From positions 306,921 through 370,920 of the forward strand of contig NZ_CYUD01000004.1 in NCBI RefSeq assembly GCF_001458295.1: a stretch of 64,000 nucleotides of DNA, read 5' to 3'. Below the pieces are notes generated by a model. The model searched no databases and was not told where the DNA came from. It saw only the letters and a program-made list of their open reading frames with translations. Below are positions 8,111-18,058 of this stretch, piece by piece; the stretch's first letter is position 1, and each line of letters starts with the position of its first letter. The DNA comes from Ruegeria denitrificans. GTDB taxonomy: Bacteria > Pseudomonadota > Alphaproteobacteria > Rhodobacterales > Rhodobacteraceae. The position numbers and the translations under genes were made by a program.

Positions 8111-8146
8111 AAAGCCCCGGCCATCTGGACCGGGGCTTTCTTCTTC
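8111..8146 (+). terminator. bidirectional-type terminator between YkuD and fasciclin genes
   Basis: AAAGCCCCGG (8111-8120) pairs perfectly with CCGGGGCTTT (8130-8139), with T-rich sequence after it and A residues before it. It sits between two convergent genes. Confidence 0.85.
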
Positions 8147-8159
8147 GTGGGGGTCGGCG

Positions 8160-8636
8160 TTATTCCGGCAAAATCACTGCATCGACCACATGGATCACGC
8201 CATTGCTGGCTTCAATATCAGCCTGCACAACCTTGGCATCATTGACCTTTACGCCATTTTTAGCGTTCACGTTCAGGCGATCACCCTGTACCGTCAGCAC
8301 TTTGGCGCGTTTGCCAGCGATATCACCAGACATCACCTTGGCCGGGACCACGTGATAAGTCAGAATCTCGACCAGTTGGTCCTTGTTTTCAGGCAGCAGC
8401 AGCGTTTCGACGGTGCCCTCGGGCAGCGCGGCAAACGCTTCGTCGGTGGGGGCAAACACGGTGAACGGACCTTCGCTTTTCAACGTATCAACCAGATCAG
8501 CGGCCTGAACGGCAGCGACCAGAGTGTTGAACGATCCGGCAGAAACGGCGGTGTCAACGATATCGGCAGCTTGTGCTTTGACAGGTAGTGCAAGTGCAAA
8601 TGCGGCGGCGGCGCCCATGAAAGTACGGCGAAACAT
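8160..8636 (-). CDS. secreted fasciclin (FAS1) domain protein
   Basis: 158 residues: a signal peptide ([23 protein letters not shown]) and one FAS1 domain carrying the H1-like [17 protein letters not shown] and the H2-like [17 protein letters not shown]1 proteins are extracytoplasmic adhesion or surface proteins; in bacteria the role is mostly undefined. It is a single-gene unit, convergent with the L,D-transpeptidase gene. Confidence 0.92.
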   Translation of the reverse strand: MFRRTFMGAAAAFALALPVKAQAADIVDTAVSAGSFNTLVAAVQAADLVDTLKSEGPFTVFAPTDEAFAALPEGTVETLLLPENKDQLVEILTYHVVPAKVMSGDIAGKRAKVLTVQGDRLNVNAKNGVKVNDAKVVQADIEASNGVIHVVDAVILPE

Positions 8637-8696
8637 GGCTGTTGTCTCCTCTCCAGCTTGTTATGGAAAGAGGTACGGAGGCTCAGCCAGCCCGGA

Positions 8697-9581
8697 TCAC
8701 TTTTCCTTGACCTGAACCCAAATACTCTGAGCGCGCCCGTCCCTTAAGAAAGGCAAAGCCTCGACCGCATCAGGGCGATCCTTTTGCAGGAAGTACCCCG
8801 GCCAAAGCATTGAAAACGCTCCGGATTGTAACAAGGCGTGCAGAATATACTGCTCGCCCCAACCCGGACAATCATAGAAGAACCGCTTGGGGTATTCGTA
8901 GGGCAGAAAAACATCATGCACGTGAATCACCACACCCGGCTTTAGCGTGGGAATGATGCGACAGAACAGATGCGCCACGTCGTTACTCATCCGAACCACG
9001 TGGCTGGAATCGATGAAAAGTACGTCGCCTGGTTCAAGCTGATCGAACAGCTCAGGGTCGACCTCCTCCAGCCGTTTCTGTTCAAAGTGATCGACAACAT
9101 GCGCGATATCCGCTCGTGGGTATGGGTCAATCGCTGTGATCTGTGTATCCAGACCACCATCGATGACGGCCTGCCGGGTCACGCGGGTTGAATTGCCACA
9201 ACCGATCTCGATCACGCGATTGGGTGCGAACCGCCGGATCATCAGATACAAGGCATCGGCATCCGGACTGTCGTAATACCCATTACCAAGGCGATAGCCG
9301 GTCTGATTGCGCGCGGGGTCTTTCAGCGCCTCCAACGCGTCGGCGTGCTGACCATATCCAGCCACCAGTTCGCCGATATCAAACCCCTCCATCCCGGGTG
9401 ACAACGCATAGGCCGGGCGGGTCAGCCCGCCTGCCCGCTCAAACGCCTCAAGCCGGGCGCGCTCGTCCTGCTCCGAGACTTTGTCGACCAGCTTTACCCC
9501 CAACTCATCAAGGGCTGCATTGATCTGCGGGAATTTTCTGGGTTTCACAGGCGGCTCCAATTTCCGGTTCGCATGTTCCAT
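8697..9581 (-). CDS. class I SAM-dependent methyltransferase (Methyltransf_24-like)
   Basis: 294 residues. Motif I of the SAM-binding Rossmann fold is at [10 protein letters not shown] (residues 123-132), followed by [12 protein letters not shown] and [11 protein letters not shown]. The C-terminal region with [18 protein letters not shown] resembles the Methyltransf_24 group, often linked to sugar or polysaccharide modification. The substrate cannot be told. The start at 9581 is chosen because the frame above it runs into the divergent YbdK gene and lacks the family pattern. A weak AAAGG precedes it. Confidence 0.82.
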   Translation of the reverse strand: MEHANRKLEPPVKPRKFPQINAALDELGVKLVDKVSEQDERARLEAFERAGGLTRPAYALSPGMEGFDIGELVAGYGQHADALEALKDPARNQTGYRLGNGYYDSPDADALYLMIRRFAPNRVIEIGCGNSTRVTRQAVIDGGLDTQITAIDPYPRADIAHVVDHFEQKRLEEVDPELFDQLEPGDVLFIDSSHVVRMSNDVAHLFCRIIPTLKPGVVIHVHDVFLPYEYPKRFFYDCPGWGEQYILHALLQSGAFSMLWPGYFLQKDRPDAVEALPFLRDGRAQSIWVQVKEK

Positions 9582-9681
9582 ACCTTTGCTGGCCGGGCTT
9601 CTGCAAGATGAGCCGCTCCAAACGCTTGGCAAAACAGAAATTTCCGTATTCACTGGACGGAATAATAGTACGAGGGCCGCC

Positions 9682-10797
9682 ATGCAGCAGGAATTTACGC
9701 TGGGCATAGAAGAAGAGTATCTGCTGGTTGATCGCGACAGCCTGCAACTTGCCGAGGCACCCGCCGCCCTGATGGAGGCCTGCCAATCGGCCTTCGAAGG
9801 TCAGGTCAGCCCTGAATTCCTGCAATGCCAAATTGAGGTCGGTACCCGTGTTCACACAACGGTCAAATCGGCCCGAGAGGATCTGAAACGCCTACGTTCT
9901 TGCGTGGCAGATCAGGCGGCAGAATATAACCTAGCGCCAATCGCCGTGTCCTGCCATCCGTTTGCCGACTGGAAAAAACAGACGCACACCCGCAAGGATC
10001 GCTATGACGCATTGCAACATGCACTGGGCGGCGTGGCAAGGCGCATGCTGATCTGCGGAATGCATGTGCATGTGGGCGTAGAAGATCCGGCTATGCGCGC
10101 CGATCTGATGCCCCAGCTGTCCTATTTCCTGCCGCATCTGCTGGCGTTGTCGACCTCGTCCCCCTACTGGAACGGAGAGGATACGGGCCTGTCCTCCTAT
10201 CGCCTGACCGTGTTTGACAATCTGCCACGCACGGGGTTGCCGCCGGTTCTTGCCAGCTGGTCGGATTATGAGCGCACCACCGGTATTCTGGTCGAACTGG
10301 GCGTGATCGAGGACACGACAAAAATCTGGTGGGATCTGCGTCCTTCTCATCGGTTTCCCACGCTTGAAACGCGGATCATGGATGTACAACCACGGTTAGA
10401 GCACACTTTGTCGCTGGCAGCTTTGGTCCAGGCCCTGACCCGTATGTTGTGTCGCCTGAAAGATCGGAACCTGCGCTGGCGACATTACGACCAGTTCCTG
10501 ATCAGCGAAAATCGTTGGCGTGCGCAGCGGTACGGCGTGGGCGAAGGGCTGATTGATTTTGGTGACCGATCCATCAAGCCAATGCCCGAGTTGATGGGTG
10601 AACTGATGGGAATGCTTGCCGAAGACGCCGAGGCATTGGGCACCATGACGGAATTGGCGCGCCTGCAACAAATCGCACAGACCGGCACCTCGGCCACCCG
10701 TCAACGCCGAGTATACGCCGAGGCCGCCGCTCGCGATGATGATCCCGGTAAGGCCGTGGTACAGCATCTGATCGACGAATATCACCACGATCTTTAA
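9682..10797 (+). CDS. YbdK-type carboxylate-amine ligase (glutamate-cysteine ligase 2 family)
   Basis: 372 residues, the family length. The N-terminal [13 protein letters not shown] and the central [30 protein letters not shown] are the conserved metal/ATP and substrate motifs of the GCS2 superfamily. Enzymes of this group form gamma-glutamyl-cysteine weakly or ligate other amines; the physiological substrate is uncertain. GAGGG lies 5 bp before the ATG at 9682. The frame is open further upstream but that part is not conserved sequence. Confidence 0.88.
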   Translation: MQQEFTLGIEEEYLLVDRDSLQLAEAPAALMEACQSAFEGQVSPEFLQCQIEVGTRVHTTVKSAREDLKRLRSCVADQAAEYNLAPIAVSCHPFADWKKQTHTRKDRYDALQHALGGVARRMLICGMHVHVGVEDPAMRADLMPQLSYFLPHLLALSTSSPYWNGEDTGLSSYRLTVFDNLPRTGLPPVLASWSDYERTTGILVELGVIEDTTKIWWDLRPSHRFPTLETRIMDVQPRLEHTLSLAALVQALTRMLCRLKDRNLRWRHYDQFLISENRWRAQRYGVGEGLIDFGDRSIKPMPELMGELMGMLAEDAEALGTMTELARLQQIAQTGTSATRQRRVYAEAAARDDDPGKAVVQHLIDEYHHDL

Positions 10798-10828
10798 TAC
10801 CCCCTGCCAATGATTGCTGCTCGTGCAA

Positions 10829-10840
10829 AATTTCTGTAAG
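10829..10840 (+). promoter_or_regulatory. AATTTCTGTAAG element upstream of acyl-CoA dehydrogenase gene
   Basis: Eleven of twelve bases match AATTTCTGCAAG at 5761-5772 upstream of mmsA. It lies 53 bp before the acyl-CoA dehydrogenase start. Because both genes belong to the same valine pathway, the element may be a shared regulator site; this is a two-example pattern only. Confidence 0.35.
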
Positions 10841-10892
10841 AATTCGGAAATAAACAGTCGTTCAATTCATTCGGCAGCGTGGGAGGCAAGCC

Positions 10893-12035
10893 TTGGATTT
10901 TGCACTAACAGAAGAGCAAACCGCGATCTTCGACATGGCGTATGATTTCGGACAGGACAACATCGCCCCAAATGCCCGCCAATGGGAGGCCGACGGCACC
11001 ATCCCCAAGGACCTCTGGCCGCGGATTGGTGAACTGGGGTTCGGCAGCCTCTATGTCTCGGAAGACAGCGGAGGCTCGGGTCTTACCCGACTGGATGCGA
11101 CATTGGTGTTCGAGGCGTTGTCGATGGCCTGCCCCTCGGTCGCGGCGTTTCTGTCGATCCACAATATGTGCGCCAAGATGTTGGACAGTTTCGCCAGCGA
11201 CGATCTGAAATCCCGCATCATGCCGGATGTGCTGAGCCTGAACACAATCCTCAGCTATTGCCTGACGGAACCTGGGTCCGGTTCGGACGCAGCTGCGCTA
11301 AAAACCCGCGCAGAACGCACGAACGAGGGCTACGTGCTGAACGGCACCAAAGCCTTTATCTCGGGCGGCGGTTATTCCGACGCCTATGTTTGCATGGTGC
11401 GCACCGGACAAGACGGGCCCAAGGGTATTTCAACAGTCTATGTCGAGGACGGCACTCCGGGTCTAAGCTTTGGTGCGCTGGAACAGAAGATGGGTTGGAA
11501 AAGCCAACCGACAGCGCAGGTTCAGTTTGACGATTGTCACATCCCGGCAGGAAACCTTGTGGGCACCGAAGGGGACGGGTTCAAATATGCGATGAAGGGT
11601 CTAGATGGCGGGCGATTGAACATCGCCTCCTGTTCCTTGGGGGCGGCTCAGTCCGGGCTGAACATGACGTTGCAGTACATGTCCGAACGCAAGGCTTTCG
11701 GCCGGTCGATCGACCAGTTTCAAGCGTTACAATTCCGGCTGGCCGATATGGAGATCGAATTGCAAGCCGCCCGTACCTTTCTGCGTCAGGCCGCCTGGAA
11801 GCTGGATCAGGGCACGCCAGACGCAACCAAGTTCTGCGCTATGGCCAAGAAATTCGTGACCGAAACCGGATCGAAAGTGGTCGACCAATGCCTGCAACTG
11901 CATGGCGGTTATGGTTATCTTGCCGATTACGGAATCGAGAAACTGGTGCGCGATCTGCGCGTTCACCAGATTTTGGAAGGCACCAATGAAATCATGCGGG
12001 TGATCGTGGCCCGCCAAATGCTTGCCGAAAGCTGA
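10893..12035 (+). CDS. acyl-CoA dehydrogenase, probable isobutyryl-CoA dehydrogenase
   Basis: 380 residues with the three acyl-CoA dehydrogenase domains: CLTEPGSGSDAA (about residue 125), the middle-domain KAFISGGGYSDAY, and the C-terminal GGYGYLADYGIEKLVRDLRVHQILEGTNEIMR with the catalytic glutamate in LEGTNE. It oxidises a short branched acyl-CoA to the enoyl-CoA and passes electrons to ETF. The substrate is inferred as isobutyryl-CoA from the next genes, which complete valine degradation. The TTG start at 10893 has GGGAGG 6 bp upstream. It ends 7 bp before the next start. Confidence 0.92.
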   Translation: MDFALTEEQTAIFDMAYDFGQDNIAPNARQWEADGTIPKDLWPRIGELGFGSLYVSEDSGGSGLTRLDATLVFEALSMACPSVAAFLSIHNMCAKMLDSFASDDLKSRIMPDVLSLNTILSYCLTEPGSGSDAAALKTRAERTNEGYVLNGTKAFISGGGYSDAYVCMVRTGQDGPKGISTVYVEDGTPGLSFGALEQKMGWKSQPTAQVQFDDCHIPAGNLVGTEGDGFKYAMKGLDGGRLNIASCSLGAAQSGLNMTLQYMSERKAFGRSIDQFQALQFRLADMEIELQAARTFLRQAAWKLDQGTPDATKFCAMAKKFVTETGSKVVDQCLQLHGGYGYLADYGIEKLVRDLRVHQILEGTNEIMRVIVARQMLAES

Positions 12036-12042
12036 GGAATAC

Positions 12043-13959
12043 ATGCCAGACATCGACATCCGCGTCACAGGGCGCGCCGGGCGCATCACCCTGACCCGTC
12101 CAAAAGCGTTGAACGCGATGACATATGATATGTGCATGGCTATCGACGCAGCTCTGCGTAACTGGCGCGAGGATGACGCGGTGGATCTGGTCATCATGGA
12201 TGCAGAAGGCGACAAAGCCTTTTGCGCGGGGGGTGACATCGCCGATCTTTACGCGACGGGTATCAAGGGTGATTTCGAGTACGGACGCATATTCTGGCGC
12301 GACGAATACCGGCTGAATGCGCTGATCTTCGAATACCCCAAGCCGGTCGTCAGCTTTCTTCAAGGGTTTACCATGGGTGGCGGCGTTGGCATCGGGTGCC
12401 ACGGCAGTCACCGCATTGTCGGAGAAACATCGAAAATTGCTTTGCCTGAATGTTCGATTGGGTTGATCCCGGATGTCGGCAGCACGCTGATGCTGGCGCT
12501 GGCACCCGGTCGTTTGGGCGAATACCTGGGTACAACCGGGCATCGCATGGGTCCCTCAGATGCGATCTTTGCCGGATTCGCCGATCATTATATCCCCATC
12601 GCAGACTGGGCTGCTCTGATCGAGATGCTCGAGGCTTCGGGTAATGCTAAGATCATCGAAAAACACGCGACCACACCGCCTGAAAGCACTCTGGAACAAC
12701 AACAAACGGTTATTGATGCCCTTTTCGCCGGGGAAAGCCTGGGTGATATTCTGAACACATTGACCCGTTCGGATGACGCAATGGCGAATGAGGCACTTAC
12801 GCTGATGGGCCGCAATTCGCCGCTTTCGATGGCCTGCACGGTGGAAGCCCTGCACCGACTCCGCGGTCCCAGCCTGACGCTGCGCAAGGCGTTGGAGTTG
12901 GAATACCGCTATACGTACCGCGCGATGGAGCACGGAGATTTTCTGGAAGGAATCCGCGCCCAGATCATCGAAAAAGACCGTAACCCCCGATGGCTTCACG
13001 CTGATCAGGCCGTGCCCGCAGTGGCGGTGTCGAAAATGTTGCAGCCGTTGGGTAAAAACACGCTGACATTTGAGGAGACTACAGGGATGAAAATCGGGTT
13101 TATCGGTTTAGGTAACATGGGCAATCCTATGGCGGCTAATCTGGCCAAAGCCGGGCATGAGGTGACAGGTTTTGACATGGCCGACGTCAGCGTTGCGGGG
13201 CTCACCATGGCCGGTTCAGGTGCCGAGGCTGCCGCCAATGCTGATATTGTCATCACCATGCTGCCGAACGGGAAAATCCTGCGTGCGGTTGGGGATGAAA
13301 TCATCCCTACGATGCAGCCTGGTGCGGTGTGGGTTGACTGTTCGACCGTCGATGTCGACAGTGCCCGCGCCGTCGCGGATCAGGCAAAAGAGGCTGGAAT
13401 CCTTGCCGTTGACGCCCCCGTTTCAGGCGGGATTGGCGGTGCGGCGGCGGGAACCCTGACCTTCATGGCCGGTGGCAGTGACACTGCTTTTGCCAAGGCT
13501 GCACCGCTGTTCGACATCATGGGTCAAAAAGCCGTGCATTGCGGTGATTCCGGTGCTGGTCAGGCCGCCAAGATCTGCAACAATATGATCCTTGGCGTCA
13601 CCATGATTGCCACCTGCGAAGCCTTTGCGCTTGCCGATAAACTGGGCCTGGACCGGCAAAAGATGTTTGATGTGGTCAGCACGTCCTCGGGTTATAGCTG
13701 GACGATGAACGCCTATTGCCCCGCCCCCGGCGTAGGCCCCGAGAGCCCGGCGGATAACAATTATCAGCCCGGCTTCGCTGCTGAATTGATGCTGAAGGAC
13801 TTGCGTCTTAGCCAGCAGGCCGCTGAAAGTTCGGACGCTGATACGCCGATGGGTCAAGCCGCAACCGCGCTTTATGAGCAATTCGTTGAATCCGAAGGCG
13901 GGTTGGGCATGGACTTTTCCGCCATGCTACCACGGTTCGAAAAACGCGGACGGGGCTAA
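12043..13959 (+). CDS. 3-hydroxyisobutyryl-CoA hydrolase fused in frame to 3-hydroxyisobutyrate dehydrogenase
   Basis: One open frame of 638 residues. Residues 1-348 are a crotonase-fold hydrolase: FCAGGDIADLY, the oxyanion-hole GGGVGIGCHG and LPECSIGLIPDVGS with the hydrolase-type acidic pair. Residues 349-638 form a complete beta-hydroxyacid dehydrogenase: GLGNMGNPMAANL, VDAPVSGGIGGAAAG and the catalytic lysine in AAKICNNMILG. Together they convert 3-hydroxyisobutyryl-CoA to methylmalonate semialdehyde for MmsA. In related bacteria these are usually two genes (mmsB is the second). Here the junction lacks a stop, yet keeps GAGGAG 8 bp before the internal ATG at 13087. ATG 12043 is preferred over an upstream TTG. 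Whether the fusion is real or an indel is open. Confidence 0.85.
   Translation: MPDIDIRVTGRAGRITLTRPKALNAMTYDMCMAIDAALRNWREDDAVDLVIMDAEGDKAFCAGGDIADLYATGIKGDFEYGRIFWRDEYRLNALIFEYPKPVVSFLQGFTMGGGVGIGCHGSHRIVGETSKIALPECSIGLIPDVGSTLMLALAPGRLGEYLGTTGHRMGPSDAIFAGFADHYIPIADWAALIEMLEASGNAKIIEKHATTPPESTLEQQQTVIDALFAGESLGDILNTLTRSDDAMANEALTLMGRNSPLSMACTVEALHRLRGPSLTLRKALELEYRYTYRAMEHGDFLEGIRAQIIEKDRNPRWLHADQAVPAVAVSKMLQPLGKNTLTFEETTGMKIGFIGLGNMGNPMAANLAKAGHEVTGFDMADVSVAGLTMAGSGAEAAANADIVITMLPNGKILRAVGDEIIPTMQPGAVWVDCSTVDVDSARAVADQAKEAGILAVDAPVSGGIGGAAAGTLTFMAGGSDTAFAKAAPLFDIMGQKAVHCGDSGAGQAAKICNNMILGVTMIATCEAFALADKLGLDRQKMFDVVSTSSGYSWTMNAYCPAPGVGPESPADNNYQPGFAAELMLKDLRLSQQAAESSDADTPMGQAATALYEQFVESEGGLGMDFSAMLPRFEKRGRG
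13087..13959 (+). CDS. mmsB: 3-hydroxyisobutyrate dehydrogenase, alternative internal start
   Basis: The second half of the preceding open frame could be translated on its own from ATG 13087. The product would be 290 residues, the normal MmsB length, beginning MKIGFIGLGNMG, the correct N-terminus of the NAD-binding domain. GAGGAG at 13072-13077 sits at a normal ribosome-site distance. This entry records the alternative two-protein reading and is not an additional gene if the fusion is genuine. Confidence 0.6.
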   Translation: MKIGFIGLGNMGNPMAANLAKAGHEVTGFDMADVSVAGLTMAGSGAEAAANADIVITMLPNGKILRAVGDEIIPTMQPGAVWVDCSTVDVDSARAVADQAKEAGILAVDAPVSGGIGGAAAGTLTFMAGGSDTAFAKAAPLFDIMGQKAVHCGDSGAGQAAKICNNMILGVTMIATCEAFALADKLGLDRQKMFDVVSTSSGYSWTMNAYCPAPGVGPESPADNNYQPGFAAELMLKDLRLSQQAAESSDADTPMGQAATALYEQFVESEGGLGMDFSAMLPRFEKRGRG

Positions 13960-14056
13960 GCGATCTGCGTGGGCGGCTTCCTGCCCACAGGGTTGACCAA
14001 ACAGGAAACTACCGCCATCTGTCTATAGCTACGACGTTCTTGCGGAGGGAAGTTAG

Positions 14057-14386
14057 ATGTCGCGTGTATTGACCATTTCCACGGCAATTCTGGCGCTCGC
14101 GCTGAGTTCTGGCGCTGCCATGGCCGGAAACGGCAATGGGAAAGCCGGGCACTGCCCTCCGGGGCTGGCTAAGAAGGCTGTACCATGCGTGCCGCCTGGC
14201 CAGGTTAAAAACCTGTATCGCTCGGGTGATTACATCAACAGCGACTATCGCTGGATCAATGATCCGTATCGCTATGGCCTGAACCGTGGCAGCTACATCC
14301 GTGCCGGCGACTACGTTTATCGTGTCGATCCCGATACGCGAAAAGTGCTGAATCTGATCGGAGCAGTGGCTGACATCCTCAACTGA
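14057..14386 (+). CDS. small secreted RcnB-like protein
   Basis: 109 residues: a signal peptide (about 1-23, ending SGAAMA), then CPPGLAKKAVPCVPPGQ and a C-terminal GDYVYRVDPDTRKVLNLIG segment that resembles the RcnB family of periplasmic proteins linked to nickel/cobalt homeostasis in enterobacteria. Homologs are widespread in proteobacteria and are sometimes mislabelled after the neighbouring uvrA. GGAGGG lies 7 bp before the ATG. Metal handling is only a family-level guess; no RcnA exporter is present here. Confidence 0.75.
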   Translation: MSRVLTISTAILALALSSGAAMAGNGNGKAGHCPPGLAKKAVPCVPPGQVKNLYRSGDYINSDYRWINDPYRYGLNRGSYIRAGDYVYRVDPDTRKVLNLIGAVADILN

Positions 14387-14395
14387 GGATCCCCC

Positions 14396-17254
14396 CTATT
14401 CCGCGGCGACCCGTGCACCCTCAAGCATCTGTTTCAGGTAACGGCCGGTATGGCTGCGTTCCACCGCCGCCACATCTTCGGGCGTGCCAGCCGCCACGAT
14501 TTCCCCCCCGCCGTCGCCGCCCTCGGGACCGATATCAATGATATGGTCCGCGGTTTTCACGACATCCAGATTGTGTTCGATCACCACAACCGTATTACCC
14601 TGATCGACCAGTTCATGCAGCACTTCCAACAACTTACGGACGTCCTCGAAATGAAGGCCGGTGGTCGGCTCATCCAGAATATACAAAGTCCGCCCTGTTG
14701 AACGTTTCGACAGTTCCTTTGACAACTTTACCCGCTGCGCCTCACCACCTGAAAGTGTGGTCGCTTGCTGTCCAACCTTGATATAGCCAAGCCCGACCCG
14801 CGCCAACGCATCCATTTTGTCGCGGATCGAGGGCACGGCCTTAAAGAACTCCTGAGCGTCCTCTACTGTCATATTAAGGACATCAGCGATGGACTTACCC
14901 TTGAACTTGATCTCAAGCGTTTCGCGGTTGTAACGCGCACCCTTGCAGGTTTCGCAGGTGACGTAGACATCGGGCAGAAAGTGCATCTCGATCTTGATTA
15001 CGCCGTCACCCTGACAGGCCTCGCACCGGCCACCTTTGACGTTAAAGCTGAATCGCCCGGGCTTGTATCCGCGCGCTTTCGCTTCGGGCAAACCGGCAAA
15101 CCAGTCACGAATCGGCGTGAAAGCACCGGTGTAAGTCGCTGGATTCGAACGCGGAGTTCGTCCGATGGGGCGCTGGTCAATGTCGATGACTTTGTCCAGA
15201 TGCTCCAAACCTTTAATCGTCTCACAAGGTGCCGGGGTCTGGCGCGCGCCATTCAGACGCATGGAGGCGGTTTTGAACAGCGTCTCAATTGTCAATGTCG
15301 ACTTGCCGCCGCCGGACACGCCCGTCACGCAGACAAACTTGCCCAGCGGAAAATTTGCAGTGACGTTCTTCAGGTTGTTGCCCGTCGCCTTGACGACCGA
15401 AACTTTTTTCTTGTTCCCCTTGCGCCGTTTCGTCGGAACAGCGATTTCCCGAGTACCCGCCAGATACTGACCAGTCATCGAGGCCGCATCCGCTGCGACC
15501 TGTTCAGGCGTTCCCTTGCTGACCACCTGCCCGCCATGCACTCCGGCGCCCGGGCCAATATCGAACACATAGTCCGCCTCGCGGATCGCCTCTTCGTCAT
15601 GTTCGACGACAATCACCGTATTGCCCTGATCTCGCAGGTTCTTGAGCGTTCCCAACAGGCGGTCATTGTCCCGCTGGTGCAGTCCGATGGAGGGTTCGTC
15701 GAGCACGTACAGAACCCCGGTCAAACCCGAGCCAATCTGGCTGGCCAAACGAATTCTCTGGCTCTCGCCCCCAGATAGAGTACCACTTGAGCGAGACAAC
15801 GTAAGATATTCCAAACCAACGTTATTCAGGAACCCAAGCCGTTCACGAATCTCTTTGAGGATCGCCCGAGCGATCTCATTCTTCTGTACGCTCAGATGGC
15901 TCGGCGCGCCCTCGACCCAGGCCAGAGCCTCTCTGATCGACATCTGAACAACCTGCCCCACATGCAGGCCAGCGATCTTGACGGCCAGCGCCTCAGGGCG
16001 CAGGCGGTAACCATGGCAAGCACCGCAAGGCCGGTTGTTCTGATACCGCTCAAACTCTTCGCGTATCCACGCGCTGTCGGTTTCGCGATAGCGGCGTTCC
16101 ATATTGGGAATCACGCCCTCAAAGCTGCGGGTAACCTGATAGACTCGCCCGCCTTCGTCATAGCGGAACTGGATTTCCTCATCGCCGGAACCGCGCAGAA
16201 ACACCTGCTGTACCTTTTCCGGCAGATTTTTCCACGGGGTGTTCTTGTCGAATTCGTAATGGCGCGCGATCGCCTCGATCGTCTGCAGGAAATAGGGCGA
16301 CTTGCCTTTGCGCCACGGGGCCAGTGCTCCGTCGTAAAGCTTCAGCGTTTGGTCCGGCACCACAAGGCGTTCGTCAAAGAACAGTTCTACCCCTAGCCCG
16401 TCGCAATCGGGGCAAGCGCCAAAAGGTGCGTTGAATGAAAACAGGCGCGGTTCAATCTCGGGGATCGTGAAACCGCTGACCGGGCAGGCAAAATTTTCGC
16501 TGAATGTTGTGCGTTCAGGATCACCTTCGCGCGGGGCAGTTTCCAGAATCGCGATTCCGTCTGCCAGGTCCAGCGCTGTACGCAGACTGTCGGCCAGTCG
16601 TGTTTCCATCCCCTCGCGTACAACCAGACGGTCGACCACGACATCAATGTCGTGGCGGAATTTCTTGTCCAGTGCGGGCGGCTCGTCCAGTTCGTAGAAC
16701 TCACCATCCACCTTGACGCGCTGAAACCCTTGCTTGCGCAATTCGAGGAATTCCTTTTTGTATTCCCCCTTGCGGTCCCGCACGATGGGCGCCAGCAGAT
16801 AGCCGCGCGTGCCCTCCTCCATCGTCATAATGCGGTCGACCATGTCCTGAACCTGCTGTGCCTCGATAGGTTGTCCAGTGGCTGGGCTATAAGGCGTACC
16901 TGCACGTGCGAACAACAGACGCATATAGTCGTAAATCTCAGTAACCGTCCCAACGGTTGAACGCGGATTTTTCGACGTGGTTTTCTGTTCAATCGAAATC
17001 GCCGGGGACAGACCGCTGATATGGTCTACATCCGGCTTTTCCATCATGTCCAGGAACTGACGCGCATAGGCCGACAGGCTTTCGACATAGCGGCGCTGGC
17101 CTTCGGCATAAATCGTATCAAACGCCAAAGACGATTTGCCCGAGCCCGACAGCCCGGTGATCACCACCAGCTGATCACGCGGGATATCCACGTCGATGTT
17201 CTTGAGGTTATGTTCGCGCGCGCCGCGCACCTCGATATTCTTCAGCTCAGCCAT
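14396..17254 (-). CDS. uvrA: excinuclease ABC subunit A
   Basis: 952 residues, full length. Two ABC ATPase modules are visible: Walker [10 protein letters not shown] near residue 32 and GVSGGGKST in the second half, with signatures [11 protein letters not shown] and [11 protein letters not shown]. The C-terminal zinc finger is complete (CEAC...CETC); the first finger reads CPVSG, lacking one cysteine, as I recall for alphaproteobacterial UvrA. It finds DNA damage with UvrB in nucleotide excision repair. The ATG at 17254 (MAELKNIEV) is preferred over a GTG five codons upstream. An SOS box lies about 70 bp before the start. Confidence 0.97.
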   Translation of the reverse strand: MAELKNIEVRGAREHNLKNIDVDIPRDQLVVITGLSGSGKSSLAFDTIYAEGQRRYVESLSAYARQFLDMMEKPDVDHISGLSPAISIEQKTTSKNPRSTVGTVTEIYDYMRLLFARAGTPYSPATGQPIEAQQVQDMVDRIMTMEEGTRGYLLAPIVRDRKGEYKKEFLELRKQGFQRVKVDGEFYELDEPPALDKKFRHDIDVVVDRLVVREGMETRLADSLRTALDLADGIAILETAPREGDPERTTFSENFACPVSGFTIPEIEPRLFSFNAPFGACPDCDGLGVELFFDERLVVPDQTLKLYDGALAPWRKGKSPYFLQTIEAIARHYEFDKNTPWKNLPEKVQQVFLRGSGDEEIQFRYDEGGRVYQVTRSFEGVIPNMERRYRETDSAWIREEFERYQNNRPCGACHGYRLRPEALAVKIAGLHVGQVVQMSIREALAWVEGAPSHLSVQKNEIARAILKEIRERLGFLNNVGLEYLTLSRSSGTLSGGESQRIRLASQIGSGLTGVLYVLDEPSIGLHQRDNDRLLGTLKNLRDQGNTVIVVEHDEEAIREADYVFDIGPGAGVHGGQVVSKGTPEQVAADAASMTGQYLAGTREIAVPTKRRKGNKKKVSVVKATGNNLKNVTANFPLGKFVCVTGVSGGGKSTLTIETLFKTASMRLNGARQTPAPCETIKGLEHLDKVIDIDQRPIGRTPRSNPATYTGAFTPIRDWFAGLPEAKARGYKPGRFSFNVKGGRCEACQGDGVIKIEMHFLPDVYVTCETCKGARYNRETLEIKFKGKSIADVLNMTVEDAQEFFKAVPSIRDKMDALARVGLGYIKVGQQATTLSGGEAQRVKLSKELSKRSTGRTLYILDEPTTGLHFEDVRKLLEVLHELVDQGNTVVVIEHNLDVVKTADHIIDIGPEGGDGGGEIVAAGTPEDVAAVERSHTGRYLKQMLEGARVAAE

Positions 17255-17321
17255 TTTGGCCCCCAACACACAAGTGTCTTAGAAATAGGCGACCGGCACC
17301 GAGTCTCCAACAGAAAAGTTA

Positions 17322-17336
17322 GAACAAAGTGTGAAC
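17322..17336 (-). promoter_or_regulatory. alphaproteobacterial SOS (LexA) box upstream of uvrA
   Basis: GAAC-AAAGTGT-GAAC, that is GTTC-N7-GTTC on the uvrA strand, exactly the direct-repeat LexA box known in alphaproteobacteria. It is centred about 75 bp upstream of the uvrA ATG, so uvrA is expected to be induced by DNA damage. Confidence 0.85.
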
Positions 17337-17429
17337 AATCGGATTATTGCCGACATCTCCTGACAGTATGACCCCGATCCGATGTGTGCCCCGGAAGGGG
17401 TTGATTGTATTTTCGGTATTTCAGGAAAA

Positions 17430-17506
17430 TGGCGCGGTTGACGGGGCTCGAACCCGCGACCCCCGGCGTGACAGGCCGGTACTCTAACCAACTGAGCTAC
17501 AACCGC
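17430..17506 (-). tRNA. tRNA-Asp (GTC)
   Basis: 77 nt including an encoded CCA. The acceptor stem GCGGTTG / CAACCGC is perfect, the discriminator is G as expected for tRNA-Asp, the anticodon loop reads CTGTCAC (anticodon GTC, complement at 17470-17472) and GGTTCGAGC forms the T-loop region. It is downstream-adjacent to the accessory stretch that begins at about 17.5 kb. Confidence 0.97.
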
Positions 17507-18058
17507 CCGCTGCCCGTTCGTTGCTGAACGTTGGGGTGTATTATGGCCACGCCCCGACATCGTCAAGCGGGGTTTTGAAGTTTTTTTGAAGAACGCAAAA
17601 ATTGTTTCCCGACTTTGCTGCCTGCCAACATTGGTAACGGCCCGGTTTTTAAGCGGCTATGCGATTCAAGCCATTCGCAGTGGTTGGCGAATCCTTTCTC
17701 AGAAAAAGAAGGCGTGCGCGTTGAAACTCCAGATCGAACGAGCCACCTGCAAACCCCGGAATAAGATTGCACATGAAAAAACCGAACATAACCTCTGATA
17801 GAACTACATTTTATTAAATACCTTTATGCGGAAAACCATGTCCCGCCGTTATTCCGCCACATTGCGTGTGCAACAGGCGACAGTGCCCGGAAAAATTAAA
17901 AATTTGCGGGGCGACAAACTTGCTCAGGGAAGTCTCGAAGTGGATTATCCAAACGGATAAGAAAATCCCGTTTAACGGGGTCGAACGGAAGTCTAACGCA
18001 ATCAAAAAACACGATTTTTGAAGGTAATTCGATTGCGTAGTTAAATGGAAGTAGCGGA
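17507..18058. other. AT-rich intergenic region, no supported gene
   Basis: 552 bp between tRNA-Asp and the metalloprotease. It is clearly richer in A and T than the flanks. Open frames on both strands are short and none shows a recognisable domain together with a good ribosome site. The part nearest 18,058 must hold the metalloprotease promoter, but I cannot place convincing -35/-10 boxes. Confidence 0.6.

Noticed and set aside
14765..15778. 337-codon antisense frame inside uvrA
   Set aside because: Shadow of uvrA codon usage, no independent ribosome site or motif.
17279..17566. 95-codon minus-strand frame over tRNA-Asp
   Set aside because: It runs straight through the tRNA gene; the sequence is explained by the tRNA and no family pattern is visible.
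17563..17772. 69-codon minus-strand frame just beyond tRNA-Asp (ending SSKKLQNPA)
   Set aside because: No ribosome site, no domain and arginine/serine-rich composition. It may be a conserved intergenic element near tRNA genes but I cannot support a protein.
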